16,966 nt of DNA. It comes from an uncultured Lachnospiraceae bacterium. GTDB lineage: Bacteria > Bacillota_A > Clostridia > Lachnospirales > Lachnospiraceae. The notes beneath the pieces were generated by a model. The model was given only the letters and a program-made list of their open reading frames with translations. It searched no databases and was not told where the DNA came from. The DNA lies in assembly GCA_947564305.1 (NCBI GenBank), contig CANOBT010000119.1, positions 1-16,966 on the forward strand. The letters are read 5' to 3'. This document shows positions 7,823-16,498 of the stretch, piece by piece. The translations under genes were made by a program, and so were the position numbers. Position 1 is the stretch's first letter; each line of letters begins with the position of its first letter.

Positions 7823-7824
7823 TT

Positions 7825-8775
7825 TTATTCTCCTAGTATCTTTCTTTTTTTCAGTTCCGCCATCATCTCTTCCAATAGTTCTGCTTCATTATGGTGGTAT
7901 TTCTCTTTTTCCAGCCAAATCACATCACGTTCTCTCTTGAACCAGGTAATCTGACGTTTTGCAAAATGACGGGTATCCCTTTTGATGACAGAAATCGCTT
8001 CCTCCAAAGTATAGCACCCATCCAGGAAATCCAACATTTCTTTATACCCAAGTCCCTGCATGGAAACCATATCGCGGGTAAATCCCTGTGCTTTCAGCCT
8101 GCGCACCTCGTCTTCTAATCCTTCTTCTATCATCTGGTCCACACGAAGGTTGATTCGCTCATATAGCCGTTCCCGCTCTTCATTCAACACAAAATATGCA
8201 AATCGATATGGTGATTCCTTCTGCCTCTCAATTTCATTGTGCTCCGAGATTTTCTGTCCGGTCTGATGGAAATATTCCAGCGCCCGGATAACCCTTTTTA
8301 CATTGTGGGCATGGATTTCCTGTGCAGAACATGCATCCACTTTGGCCAACATTTCATGGAGATACTCTGCCCCTTCTGTTCTCGCTAATTGCTCTAATTC
8401 TATGCGGTAAGCGCGGTCTCCTCCATTTTCTGTGAAGTCAATGTCATATAAAACCGCTTGAATGTAAAATCCGGTCCCACCTGTCAAAATCGGAATCTTT
8501 CCTTTTTGATAGATTTCTGACATTGCCTGTTTTGCCATCTCCTGGAACCGGACAACATGAAATGCTTCATCCGGATTTAGTACATCCACCAGATAATGGG
8601 GAACTCCCTGCATCTCCTCCGGACGAATTTTCGCTGATCCGATATCCATCTGGCGGTAGACCTGCATAGAATCTGCGGAAATAATTTCTCCATCAACCGC
8701 TTTTGCGAGGGAAATGGAAAGTTTTGTCTTCCCAACTGCCGTAGGACCTGTCAATACGATCAATGGTTTTTTCAT
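7825..8775 (-). CDS. miaA: tRNA dimethylallyltransferase MiaA
   Basis: MiaA transfers the dimethylallyl group from DMAPP to A37 of tRNAs reading UNN codons, making i6A, the substrate for MiaB, also encoded in this window. The 316-residue protein has the P-loop GPTAVGKT (10-17), the DSMQVYRQMDIGSAK segment (35-49) with the catalytic-region Asp, and GGTGFYIQA (99-107). Length is typical. The ATG start has GAAAGGG upstream and lies 33 nt after the mutL stop. Downstream, the PLP enzyme starts after 2 nt. The mutL-miaA adjacency is shared with many bacteria, including Escherichia coli. Confidence 0.97.
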   Translation of the reverse strand: MKKPLIVLTGPTAVGKTKLSISLAKAVDGEIISADSMQVYRQMDIGSAKIRPEEMQGVPHYLVDVLNPDEAFHVVRFQEMAKQAMSEIYQKGKIPILTGGTGFYIQAVLYDIDFTENGGDRAYRIELEQLARTEGAEYLHEMLAKVDACSAQEIHAHNVKRVIRALEYFHQTGQKISEHNEIERQKESPYRFAYFVLNEERERLYERINLRVDQMIEEGLEDEVRRLKAQGFTRDMVSMQGLGYKEMLDFLDGCYTLEEAISVIKRDTRHFAKRQITWFKRERDVIWLEKEKYHHNEAELLEEMMAELKKRKILGE

Positions 8776-8808
8776 AAATATATCAGCCCTTTCAAAGTCA
8801 TTCCTATA

Positions 8809-10812
8809 TCAAACAATCCGTTTAAACTTTTTTTCCAGTTCTCTCTTAGACATCGCGATGATGGTAGGGCGCCCGTGAGGACAATGGTAAGGATTCTCTA
8901 AAAGGAGCAGCTCTCCTATTAAAGTATCCACCTCCCGCGCAGATAAGCGGCTGTTCCCCTTCACTGCCGCTTTGCAGGAAAGAGATGCTACCCTCTCATC
9001 AATCAAATCCGGTGTCATAGATGTACTGATTCCATCCGCCAAGGAATCCAGCATCTCAAGCAGCAATTCCTTCTTTGCAATCCCAAACAGATTAGCCGGC
9101 ACCGCCCGTACGGCATATTCCTTTCCTCCGAAATGCTCAATTTCAAATCCAATTTTCAAAAAGCGCTCCATATAGCCTTCGATAAGCTGCGCCTCCTGCA
9201 TGGAAAGTGACAGAATAATCGGCGGGCTTAAATATTGGGACGTATAATCCCGATTCTTCATCTCTTTTAAGGTGCGCTCATACAACACCCGCTCATGGGC
9301 GGCGTGTTGATCAATAATATACAAATTATCCTGAAACTGTACAAGCCAATAGGTCTCAAATACCTGTCCGATCAACTTATATTCTGCCCGGATATCCCGC
9401 TTTAAAAACTTCTCTTCAAAAAGGTCAAGCTGCTTGGCCTGCAATACCTCCTGCACCTGGTCTGCCTGTTTCGTCATCTGCGGTGTGCTAGGTACATTGA
9501 TATGATAATCTTTGTTTTCATGAACAGCCTTTTCACGAACGACCTCCGGAAACGGAAGCGCGGATTCTTCCTTTTTTTCCGTCGCTGTATAAACGCGCTC
9601 AGTCTCTGAATTTCCTGTATCCCTGTTTTCAGCGGATTTTGACTGCTGATGCTCTGCCATCACCCGTTCCCGCATTTTACGGATAAAGTACTCTTCGTCA
9701 TGGATTTCTTCTTCCACAGCCGCCTTTTTGGGCTTCAAAAGAAATGGACTTTCAGAAACCTTCTCTTCTTCCTGTCCTGTATTTGGCTGCACAGGCTCCG
9801 GCACCGGTACCTGCGGAATCATCTCTGGTTCGAGAAGCGTTCTGTGAATGCCCTCAAAAACCGCATGATAGACGTCCTGCTGCCTCTGGAATCGAAGCTC
9901 CATCTTAGTAGGATGCACATTCACATCCACCTGTTCTCCATCCACAGAAAACGACAGTACCGCAAAGGGAAATTTATGCTGCATGGAAAAATCTTTGTAA
10001 GCATCTTCCAACGCCTTAGAAATCATTGCGCTTTTTACATATCTGCCGTTTACAAAAAACGTCTCAAAATTCCGGTTTCCCCGCGCAATCATCGGTTTTC
10101 CGATATATCCACATATACGTATCTGTGACTGTTCAAAATCCAGTTTCAGCAGATTTGAGGCCACATCTCTCCCATAAACCTGATAAATCACTTCTTCTAG
10201 TTTTCCGCTTCCTGAAGACCTCAGTTTTTCCTGACCGTTATTCAGGAAACGAATCCCAACCTCAGGGTGGGATAGTGCCAGGCGAATCAACAAATCCTGC
10301 ACATGACCAGCCTCTGTCATTGCAGTCTTCAAAAATTTTCTGCGCGCCGGCATATTATAGAACAGCTGCCGTACTACAAAAATGGTGCCGTCAGCCGCCC
10401 CGGCATCTTCTAATGAGACTTCTTTTCCGCCTTCTATCATATACCGGACCCCGAATGTCTCTTCCTTTGGTTTCGTAACCAACTCCACCTTCGCTACTGC
10501 GGCGATGCTCGAAAGTGCCTCCCCGCGAAACCCCAGAGAAGCAATATGGGAAAGGTCCTCCACACATTGAATCTTACTTGTAGAATGCCTTAAAAAAGCA
10601 TTTCGGATATCTTCCCTCTGAATTCCTGCCCCGTCATCCGTAATCCGAATCATGGAGATTCCGCCGTCCTCAATCTCCACTGTAATTGAGGAGGCTCCTG
10701 CATCGATTGCATTCTCCACCAACTCCTTTACCACTGAGGCCGGCCGTTCAATAACCTCTCCTGCCGCAATCTTATCAATGGTCACCTGGTCTAAAACCTG
10801 AATATGAGCCAT
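8809..10812 (-). CDS. mutL: DNA mismatch repair protein MutL (endonuclease type)
   Basis: MutL is recruited by MutS at mismatches and, in bacteria lacking MutH, nicks the daughter strand. The N-terminal GHKL ATPase is complete: ELVENAIDAGA (30-40), DDGAGI (59-64), GFRGEAL (94-100) and FYNMPARRKFL (151-161). A low-complexity acidic linker (about 330-470) leads to the C-terminal dimerisation domain. That domain holds the metal-binding nuclease motif DQHAx2Ex4E (D501 to E512), C613 in SLSCKAAVKG, and CPHGRP (644-649), so this is a nicking MutL. At the end of the linker QLDLF (461-465) matches the sliding-clamp-binding consensus. 667 residues is normal for Clostridia. The ATG start has AAGGGAG upstream and lies 30 nt after mutS. 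Confidence 0.97.
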   Translation of the reverse strand: MAHIQVLDQVTIDKIAAGEVIERPASVVKELVENAIDAGASSITVEIEDGGISMIRITDDGAGIQREDIRNAFLRHSTSKIQCVEDLSHIASLGFRGEALSSIAAVAKVELVTKPKEETFGVRYMIEGGKEVSLEDAGAADGTIFVVRQLFYNMPARRKFLKTAMTEAGHVQDLLIRLALSHPEVGIRFLNNGQEKLRSSGSGKLEEVIYQVYGRDVASNLLKLDFEQSQIRICGYIGKPMIARGNRNFETFFVNGRYVKSAMISKALEDAYKDFSMQHKFPFAVLSFSVDGEQVDVNVHPTKMELRFQRQQDVYHAVFEGIHRTLLEPEMIPQVPVPEPVQPNTGQEEEKVSESPFLLKPKKAAVEEEIHDEEYFIRKMRERVMAEHQQSKSAENRDTGNSETERVYTATEKKEESALPFPEVVREKAVHENKDYHINVPSTPQMTKQADQVQEVLQAKQLDLFEEKFLKRDIRAEYKLIGQVFETYWLVQFQDNLYIIDQHAAHERVLYERTLKEMKNRDYTSQYLSPPIILSLSMQEAQLIEGYMERFLKIGFEIEHFGGKEYAVRAVPANLFGIAKKELLLEMLDSLADGISTSMTPDLIDERVASLSCKAAVKGNSRLSAREVDTLIGELLLLENPYHCPHGRPTIIAMSKRELEKKFKRIV
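9418..9432 (-). other. Predicted sliding-clamp (beta) binding motif in MutL
   Basis: These codons read QLDLF, residues 461-465 of MutL, at the junction of the flexible linker and the C-terminal nuclease domain. The clamp-binding consensus of many bacterial repair and replication proteins is QL(S/D)LF, so this is a full match in an exposed position. The match is seen in the sequence; binding is inferred. Confidence 0.55.
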
Positions 10813-10842
10813 ATGCTTTCTCCCTTCTCCAACTCAGAAGTC

Positions 10843-13497
10843 CTACCAGCGATTTCTCAACTTATTCTGTAATCGGTAAATAGTATTCAGCGCATCAATG
10901 GGGGTCAGATTCCCTACGTCAATATTTTTCAATTCCTCCAGGACATCATCATCCTGAACTGTATCAAACAAGGAAAACTGAGCCAAATCTACCTCATCAT
11001 ATTTGACTGGTTTGGTCTTTTTCTTTGGCTTTTGCGCTCCCTTCGCCGCAATCTCGCTGACCCGCACCGTAATATCACCGTCCACCAGTTCCTCTACAAT
11101 TTCCTTTGCACGGCTGATGACGATATCCGGCACACCGGCCAGTTTCGCCACCTGGATTCCATAGCTCTTATCTGCGCCGCCCTTCACAATCTTACGCAGG
11201 AATACGATATCGTCTCCTTTTTCTTTGACAGCAATACAATAGTTGTTGACATTCTCAATCTTTCCTTCTAACTCAGTGAGTTCGTGATAATGGGTGGCAA
11301 ACAAAGTCTTCGCTCCTAAAATCCTTGCATCACTGATATATTCCACCACTGCCCAGGCAATGGACAACCCGTCAAAGGTACTTGTCCCTCTTCCGATTTC
11401 ATCCAGAATCAAAAGACTCTTTGAAGTCGCGTTGCGCAGTATATTCGCAACCTCTGTCATTTCAACCATAAAGGTGCTCTGCCCGGAAGCAAGGTCGTCT
11501 GAAGCTCCTACACGCGTAAAGATTCGATCTACAAGCCCAATGTCTGCACCGGATGCCGGCACAAAGGAGCCAATCTGCGCCATTAAAACAATCAATGCCG
11601 CCTGCCGCATATACGTCGATTTCCCGGCCATATTCGGGCCTGTGATGATGGAAATACGCTGTTTCTTGTCGTCCAGATACGTGTCATTGCAAATGAAAGA
11701 GCCGTCCGGTATCATCTGTTCCACCACCGGATGCCTCCCATCCTTGATATCAATGACCCCTTTTTCATTGATTTTTGGACGCACATAATGATTCCGTTCT
11801 GCAATCAATGCAAGAGTGGAAAAAACATCCAGCTCAGCCACTGCTTTCGCCGTCTTCTGGATCCTCTCCACTTCCCCGGCAATGGTATCCCGAACCGTGC
11901 AATATAATTCATATTCCAGGGCATACAGTTTATCCTCTGCTCCAAGAATGGTATCCTCCAGTTCTTTTAGCTCTGGTGTAATATACCGTTCTGCATTGGC
12001 AAGAGTCTGTTTGCGCATAAAGTAATCCGGAACCAGATTCTTATAGGAATTGGTAACCTCCAGATAATAGCCAAATACTTTATTAAATTTAATTCGAAGG
12101 TTTTTAATCCCTGTTTTCTCCTTTTCTTCCTCCTCCAGCTTTGCAAGCCAGCTTTTTCCTTCGGACTTGGCACGGCGCAGTTTATCCACCTCTTCGTTGT
12201 AGCCGTCCCGGATAATATTCCCTTCCTTCATTGCCAACGGCGGGTCTTCCGCAATGGCTGATTTTACTAAGGAGCAAAGGTCATCCAGTGTATCTAAGTC
12301 ATCCCGGATTCCTAACAGAAGCTCGGAATGCATCTCTTCTAATATGTACTGGATATGCGGCAGCATTTCCAAAGACCCTGAAAACGCAGTCAAATCACGC
12401 GGAGTTGCCGAACCATAGGTAATCTTTGTGATCAATCGCTCCAGGTCATAGACCGGAGCTAAATACTCCCTGATTTCTTCTCTGCAGATTGCGTGCTCCT
12501 TCAATTCAGACACCGCATCCAGACGTTTCTCAATCTCCTGCCGCTCAATCAACGGTTGTTCCACATTCTTACGCAGAGTACGTGCCCCCATGGCGGTGCG
12601 CGTCTTATCCAACACCCAGAGAAGCGAGCCACGTTTCTGCTTTTCCCGCAGAGTCTCACATAATTCCAGATTCCGCCGGGTAGAGCTGTCTAGCATCATA
12701 TATTTCCCTGTGGTATAAGGCGTAATGTGTGTCATATGGGACAGATTGTTTTTCTGTGTCTCCAGGAGATACTGCAGAAGCGCTCCTGCACTGATGATGC
12801 CGCAGTCATAATCTCCAAGCCCCAGTCCGTCCAGGGTGGAAACCTTGAAATGCTCCAAAAGCTTCTCCCGGCAGAGCGCATCGTCAAAATACCAGGCATC
12901 CAGGGAATAAATCGCTATTTTCAAGCGTTCCTTCATATCCTCCAGATCCATCCCGCTCATATAAAAAGATTCATTACAGATGATTTCAGAAGGCATAAAT
13001 TTAGAAATCTCATCCTTCAGCCTGACACCGTCCGGAAGTTCTGTTACAAAATAATCTCCTGTAGAAATATCCGCTACAGATACCCCATACCGGTCAGCCA
13101 GATACACAATACACATAATATAATTGTTTTTCGTCTCATCCATCATCTGGTTGTCCATGACGGTTCCTGGCGTCACAACCCGCACGACCTCACGTTTGAC
13201 CAGTCCCTTTGCCAGTTTTGGATCCTCTACCTGTTCACAGATTGCCACTTTATAGCCTTTGGCTACCAGACGATTCAGATAATTGTCCACAGCATGATAA
13301 GGGACACCACACATGGGTGCCCGTTCATCCAGCCCGCAGCTTTTTCCGGTCAAAGTCAGCTCTAATTCCTGTGAGACCGTGACCGCATCCTCAAAGAACA
13401 TTTCATAAAAATCTCCAAGCCTGTAAAATAAGATGCAGCCCGGATATTCCTTTTTTGTATCCACGTATTTCTGCATCATTGGTGTTAATTCTGCCAC
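10843..13497 (-). CDS. mutS: DNA mismatch repair protein MutS
   Basis: MutS recognises mismatches and loops and starts repair with MutL. Counting from the chosen start (884 aa), the mismatch-recognition FYE motif is at 30-32 in GDFYEMFF. The ABC-type ATPase has Walker A GPNMAGKST (620-628), Walker B LLILDE (695-700), GRGTSTFDG and FATHYHEL. I prefer the GTG at 13495-13497: GAGAGG lies 6 nt before it, and the resulting N-terminus (M)AELTPMMQKY matches the usual family start. An ATG at 13530 (11 extra residues) has no clear ribosome binding site. Near the C-terminus QFSLF (840-844) resembles a beta-clamp-binding motif, followed by the tetramerisation region. Length is typical, and all ATPase and mismatch motifs are intact. 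Confidence 0.96.
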   Translation of the reverse strand: MAELTPMMQKYVDTKKEYPGCILFYRLGDFYEMFFEDAVTVSQELELTLTGKSCGLDERAPMCGVPYHAVDNYLNRLVAKGYKVAICEQVEDPKLAKGLVKREVVRVVTPGTVMDNQMMDETKNNYIMCIVYLADRYGVSVADISTGDYFVTELPDGVRLKDEISKFMPSEIICNESFYMSGMDLEDMKERLKIAIYSLDAWYFDDALCREKLLEHFKVSTLDGLGLGDYDCGIISAGALLQYLLETQKNNLSHMTHITPYTTGKYMMLDSSTRRNLELCETLREKQKRGSLLWVLDKTRTAMGARTLRKNVEQPLIERQEIEKRLDAVSELKEHAICREEIREYLAPVYDLERLITKITYGSATPRDLTAFSGSLEMLPHIQYILEEMHSELLLGIRDDLDTLDDLCSLVKSAIAEDPPLAMKEGNIIRDGYNEEVDKLRRAKSEGKSWLAKLEEEEKEKTGIKNLRIKFNKVFGYYLEVTNSYKNLVPDYFMRKQTLANAERYITPELKELEDTILGAEDKLYALEYELYCTVRDTIAGEVERIQKTAKAVAELDVFSTLALIAERNHYVRPKINEKGVIDIKDGRHPVVEQMIPDGSFICNDTYLDDKKQRISIITGPNMAGKSTYMRQAALIVLMAQIGSFVPASGADIGLVDRIFTRVGASDDLASGQSTFMVEMTEVANILRNATSKSLLILDEIGRGTSTFDGLSIAWAVVEYISDARILGAKTLFATHYHELTELEGKIENVNNYCIAVKEKGDDIVFLRKIVKGGADKSYGIQVAKLAGVPDIVISRAKEIVEELVDGDITVRVSEIAAKGAQKPKKKTKPVKYDEVDLAQFSLFDTVQDDDVLEELKNIDVGNLTPIDALNTIYRLQNKLRNRW

Positions 13498-13560
13498 TTC
13501 CTGCCTCTCTTTCGTATCCATCTCTATCATTTTCTAACTTAAGCAGCTGTCTGCGTCTTT

Positions 13561-13589
13561 ATATTACTGATGACGATTTCATTTCACAA
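13561..13589 (-). promoter_or_regulatory. Possible weak promoter before mutS
   Basis: On the minus strand TTGTGA (13584-13589) and TAATAT (13561-13566) are separated by 17 nt, each matching consensus at 4 of 6 positions. The -35 overlaps the stop codon of the upstream membrane-protein gene. It would give mutSL a start of its own about 55 nt before the GTG. Chance matches of this quality are common in A/T-rich gaps, so this is a suggestion only. Confidence 0.25.
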
Positions 13590-14018
13590 TACATGAAAAT
13601 GCGGTTTTTCCTCCCCGTAGAGCCAATGGAGCAGATATCCTGACAGCAGGATGCCAATTGCACACAGACCGGAAAACAAGATTAAAAAAGGCACACAGAC
13701 CTGTCCAAACAGCTGCAGAGGCTGCTCAGAATAATCCCACACGTTCCACCGCATCCATTTATTTACGATCATCCCTGTAATAAATTCCCCTGCTCCCACG
13801 AACAGCGTACACCTGAGTACCTGTACCCAAAGAGGATCCGTCCACCGTAGCTGCAGCCCCTGCCATCCAAAAAACAGAAGGCAGAATCCCCCCAATACAA
13901 ACATGGACCAGTGCGAAAAACCACGGAATGCAACTTCGATTGAATAGTAAAGGACGCCGCCCAGAGTCCACATAAAAAGGTATTCACTTACTCTTTTCAC
14001 AAAACTGTCCTCCATCAC
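13584..14018 (-). CDS. Four-helix membrane protein, putative ABC-transporter type IV family (DUF1113-like)
   Basis: This is a 144-residue integral membrane protein. About four hydrophobic segments are visible (roughly 13-31, 37-52, 66-86 and 104-133), with many Trp and aromatic residues. Motifs GVLYYSIEVAFRGFSHWSM (21-39) and MRWNVWDYS (88-96) are typical of the family named putative ABC-transporter type IV (PF06541), whose function is unknown despite the name. No ATPase subunit is nearby. It overlaps the end of miaB: the GTG at 14016-14018 or the ATG at 14013-14015 starts within or next to the TGA stop (GTGATG). Expression is therefore probably by translational coupling; no strong ribosome binding site is seen. 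Its presence between miaB and mutS has no obvious functional explanation. Confidence 0.75.
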   Translation of the reverse strand: MMEDSFVKRVSEYLFMWTLGGVLYYSIEVAFRGFSHWSMFVLGGFCLLFFGWQGLQLRWTDPLWVQVLRCTLFVGAGEFITGMIVNKWMRWNVWDYSEQPLQLFGQVCVPFLILFSGLCAIGILLSGYLLHWLYGEEKPHFHVL

Positions 14019-15472
14019 TCATTTTCAACAACTTCTCCAATGTAGTAAAACCCTCTGCATTCCTTTAACCGAACAGAAATCAACCTTCCTATCGTGGAAG
14101 CATCTCCCGGAAAATGTACCAACAGGTTATTGCTCATACGCCCGGTCATCAAGGATACATCATGTTCATTGACAGATTCCACCAACACCTCCTGGATAGA
14201 ACCTGTATGTATTTTACACGCCTCTGCTGAAATACTCTGCACCTCTTTCAACAGCCGTTCAAACCGGTCCTTTACAATATCTGGTGAGACCTGCTCTTCC
14301 ATAACAGCCGCAGGGGTTCCGGTCCTTTTGGAATACTGGAATGTAAAGGCAGCATCATAGCGAACTTTGTGAACCACATCCAAAGTCTCCTGAAAATCTT
14401 CCTCTGTCTCTCCTGGAAATCCCACGATAATATCCGTGGTCAGCGAAATATCCGGAACCGCCTGCCGTATATTTTCTACCAGTTTTAGATATTGTTCTTT
14501 TGTATACCTACGGTTCATTTTTTCGAGAATTCGGCTGCTTCCTGACTGAATCGGAAGATGTAAATGCCTGCATATTTTTTTAGACTGTCCCATCACCGTA
14601 ATCAATTCCTGAGACAAGTCCTTCGGATGTGAGGTCATGAACCGTATCCTTCGAATGCCGTCAATTTTTTCAATCTCTGTCAAAAGCCTGGCAAAATTCA
14701 TAGGCTGTTTCAGAGTCTTTCCATAGGAATTAACATTCTGGCCGAGAAGCATAATTTCCACTACTCCGTCTGATGCCAACCCTTCAATTTCACGGATAAT
14801 ATCTCCCGGCTCCCGGCTCCGTTCCCTTCCCCTGACATAAGGAACGATACAGTAGCTGCAGAAATTATTGCATCCAAACATGATATTTACGCCCGACTTA
14901 AACGAATATTTGCGCTCGCTAGGAATCTCCTCCACAATTTTATCAGTATCTTTCCAAATGTCAATGACCATTCGTCCTGATGCCTGGCTGACAGAGAGCA
15001 ATTCCGCAAATTTATATAAATTGTGCGTTCCAAAGATTAAATCTACGAAAGAATAGCTTTTCTTGAGCTTTTCCACTACTTCCGGTTCCTGCATCATACA
15101 TCCGCATAAGGCAATCTTCATGTTCGGATTCTGCTTTTTGGCATTCCTAAGCTGTCCCAAACGCCCATATAAGCGTTGGTTTGCATTCTCCCGCACCGTG
15201 CAGGTATTAAAAATGACAAAATCAGCTTTTTTTTCATCTGGTTCCTCTATATAACCGATTTTACTTAAAATCCCTGCCAGCTTTTCCGAATCTCTGGCAT
15301 TCATCTGACATCCAAACGTAGTCACACAGAATTTAGGATGACGCCCATTCTTCTGCCTAAAATCTCTCGCCTGCTCCTGGCACTTCGCCATATAATAGTA
15401 CTGTCTGGCCGGTTCTGCTGTGGGAGCGCCTGAAGTTAAGTCTATCTTATCTAAATCAATTTCCTGATACAT
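14015..15472 (-). CDS. miaB: tRNA-2-methylthio-N6-dimethylallyladenosine synthase MiaB
   Basis: MiaB is a radical-SAM methylthiotransferase that converts i6A37 to ms2i6A37, the step after MiaA. All six cluster cysteines are present. The auxiliary cluster is C55 (TFGCQMN), C91 (NTCTVRENA) and C125 (CGCMMQ). The radical-SAM CxxxCxxC is C201, C205 and C208 in GCNNFCSYCIVPYVRGRE. The C-terminal part (about 415-483) has the length and pattern of a TRAM domain. At 485 residues it carries an N-terminal extension of about 45 residues before the UPF0004 domain (ARQYYYMAKCQEQARDF region), which I associate with Clostridial MiaB. The ATG start has AAAAGGGG upstream and lies 39 nt after the DUF4250 gene. 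It overlaps the downstream membrane-protein gene by up to 4 nt. Confidence 0.97.
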   Translation of the reverse strand: MYQEIDLDKIDLTSGAPTAEPARQYYYMAKCQEQARDFRQKNGRHPKFCVTTFGCQMNARDSEKLAGILSKIGYIEEPDEKKADFVIFNTCTVRENANQRLYGRLGQLRNAKKQNPNMKIALCGCMMQEPEVVEKLKKSYSFVDLIFGTHNLYKFAELLSVSQASGRMVIDIWKDTDKIVEEIPSERKYSFKSGVNIMFGCNNFCSYCIVPYVRGRERSREPGDIIREIEGLASDGVVEIMLLGQNVNSYGKTLKQPMNFARLLTEIEKIDGIRRIRFMTSHPKDLSQELITVMGQSKKICRHLHLPIQSGSSRILEKMNRRYTKEQYLKLVENIRQAVPDISLTTDIIVGFPGETEEDFQETLDVVHKVRYDAAFTFQYSKRTGTPAAVMEEQVSPDIVKDRFERLLKEVQSISAEACKIHTGSIQEVLVESVNEHDVSLMTGRMSNNLLVHFPGDASTIGRLISVRLKECRGFYYIGEVVENE

Positions 15473-15511
15473 TTTCTTGACTAATTCCCCTTTTATTCAA
15501 AATTTTTCTCA

Positions 15512-15694
15512 TTAGATGAACTGATTTTTTCCTTCTATATACTCATATCCAATCTGTCCAAGTTTTTCCGCCAATTCCGTCTTTGGAACAGATAAATCCT
15601 CACAAAGCGCATCCAACGTTGGATAAAAATCCCGAAGTTTTGTATTGATGACACTCAATAGAATCATCGGGTCTTTCGGTAATCTGTCATTCAT
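15512..15694 (-). CDS. Small DUF4250-family protein
   Basis: This 60-residue, probably soluble protein starts MNDRLPKDPMILLSVINTKL and matches the pattern I recognise as DUF4250, a Clostridial family of unknown function. The middle (about 22-51) reads as two or three helices with a TLDALCEDLSVPKTELAEKL stretch resembling a helix-turn-helix. DNA binding is only a possibility, as no basic recognition helix is evident. The ATG overlaps the TGA of the cyclo-ligase gene by 4 nt (ATGA), with GAAAGGA about 11 nt upstream. It therefore belongs to the same transcription unit. Confidence 0.75.
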   Translation of the reverse strand: MNDRLPKDPMILLSVINTKLRDFYPTLDALCEDLSVPKTELAEKLGQIGYEYIEGKNQFI

Positions 15695-16311
15695 ATCCTA
15701 TAATTTCCTTTCTCTGTGATCACTGCTTCCACATTGATATCAAAGGGGTCTGCCGGAATTTTTTCTACACACTGGATGGAATATGCAAGTCCAATCCTGC
15801 GGCACTTTGGATGTGCCTGCAGATACCTGTCATAAAATCCCTTTCCATATCCAATCCGATTACCACTTTTATCAAATACGGCCCCTGGCAGAAGCATCAA
15901 CACCTGGCTGTGTTCTGTTTCTAATCCCTTCTGCATTTCCCTATGGAAACTCAATTCTGGCTGCGCGATTCTGGCTGCATCCCATACAGGCTCAGGAATC
16001 CCATAATATCCGGGCAGCAGCTCTGCCAGGCTTTCTATGTAGAAAAATTCCATCTTTCCTGCATCCGCCACACAGGGCACTGCAACCCTCTTCCCGGTTT
16101 TCCATGCTTCCTCCATAATACCAGAAGTTTGTACCTCTTCCCTGAAAGAGGCATAACAATAAATCTCCCGCGCACTTTGAAAAAGCGGACAGCCGACAAT
16201 AAAGGAACGGATTTTTTGGCTGTATCTATCCCGTTCTTCTGTGGTCAATGCCATGCGCTTTTTCAATACACGGGTTCTAATTTGCTTCTTTGTTTCCAAA
16301 TTTCTCACCAA
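15691..16311 (-). CDS. 5-formyltetrahydrofolate cyclo-ligase
   Basis: This enzyme converts 5-formyl-THF (folinate) to 5,10-methenyl-THF with ATP, returning a storage or inhibitory folate to one-carbon metabolism. The family signature LPGAVFDKSGNRIGYGKGFYD (141-161) holds the phosphate and substrate loop. The N-terminal K-x3-R-x3-L-KKRMAL pattern fits ATP-binding residues of the family. The start is uncertain. TTG at 16309-16311, GTG at 16306-16308 and TTG at 16297-16299 are all in frame; the last has GGTGAG just upstream and gives the more usual N-terminus (202 aa). Every option overlaps the DUF896 gene (by up to 35 nt) in another frame, so translation is probably coupled. Overlaps the DUF4250 gene by 4 nt. 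Confidence 0.92.
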   Translation of the reverse strand: MVRNLETKKQIRTRVLKKRMALTTEERDRYSQKIRSFIVGCPLFQSAREIYCYASFREEVQTSGIMEEAWKTGKRVAVPCVADAGKMEFFYIESLAELLPGYYGIPEPVWDAARIAQPELSFHREMQKGLETEHSQVLMLLPGAVFDKSGNRIGYGKGFYDRYLQAHPKCRRIGLAYSIQCVEKIPADPFDINVEAVITEKGNYRI

Positions 16312-16498
16312 GGTTTACAATTGTCCCATCTTTTTCTTTAATATCAATCCTGTTAAGCTGGCTTCTCAGGTTTCCGCGGATGGTCTCCAGATACTCTTCT
16401 CTAAGTAGTTTCTGTTCCTTTTTCTCTGCATCTGTGAGTCCTTCTTCCTTTGACTTCTTATATAACTCATTGATTCTTTTTATCTTCTGTTCATCCAT
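16277..16498 (-). CDS. DUF896/YnzC-family small protein
   Basis: This 73-residue, highly charged protein belongs to the DUF896 (UPF0291/YnzC) family. The signature is INELYKKSKEEGLTDAEKKE (9-28) followed by LREEYLETIRGNLRSQLNRI (32-51). The family folds as a short helical hairpin; its function is unknown. In Bacillus subtilis ynzC lies by the SOS genes lexA and yneA, but no lexA or SOS box is visible near this copy. The ATG start has AAGAAAGGTG at normal spacing. It lies 62 nt after the preceding gene, and its 3' end overlaps the cyclo-ligase gene in another frame. Confidence 0.88.
   Translation of the reverse strand: MDEQKIKRINELYKKSKEEGLTDAEKKEQKLLREEYLETIRGNLRSQLNRIDIKEKDGTIVNLGEKFGNKEAN

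Noticed and set aside
12727..13365. A 212-codon open frame on the plus strand
   Set aside because: It lies wholly inside mutS on the opposite strand, has no recognisable domain and reads as His/Ile/Arg-rich shadow sequence. All mutS motifs are intact across it.
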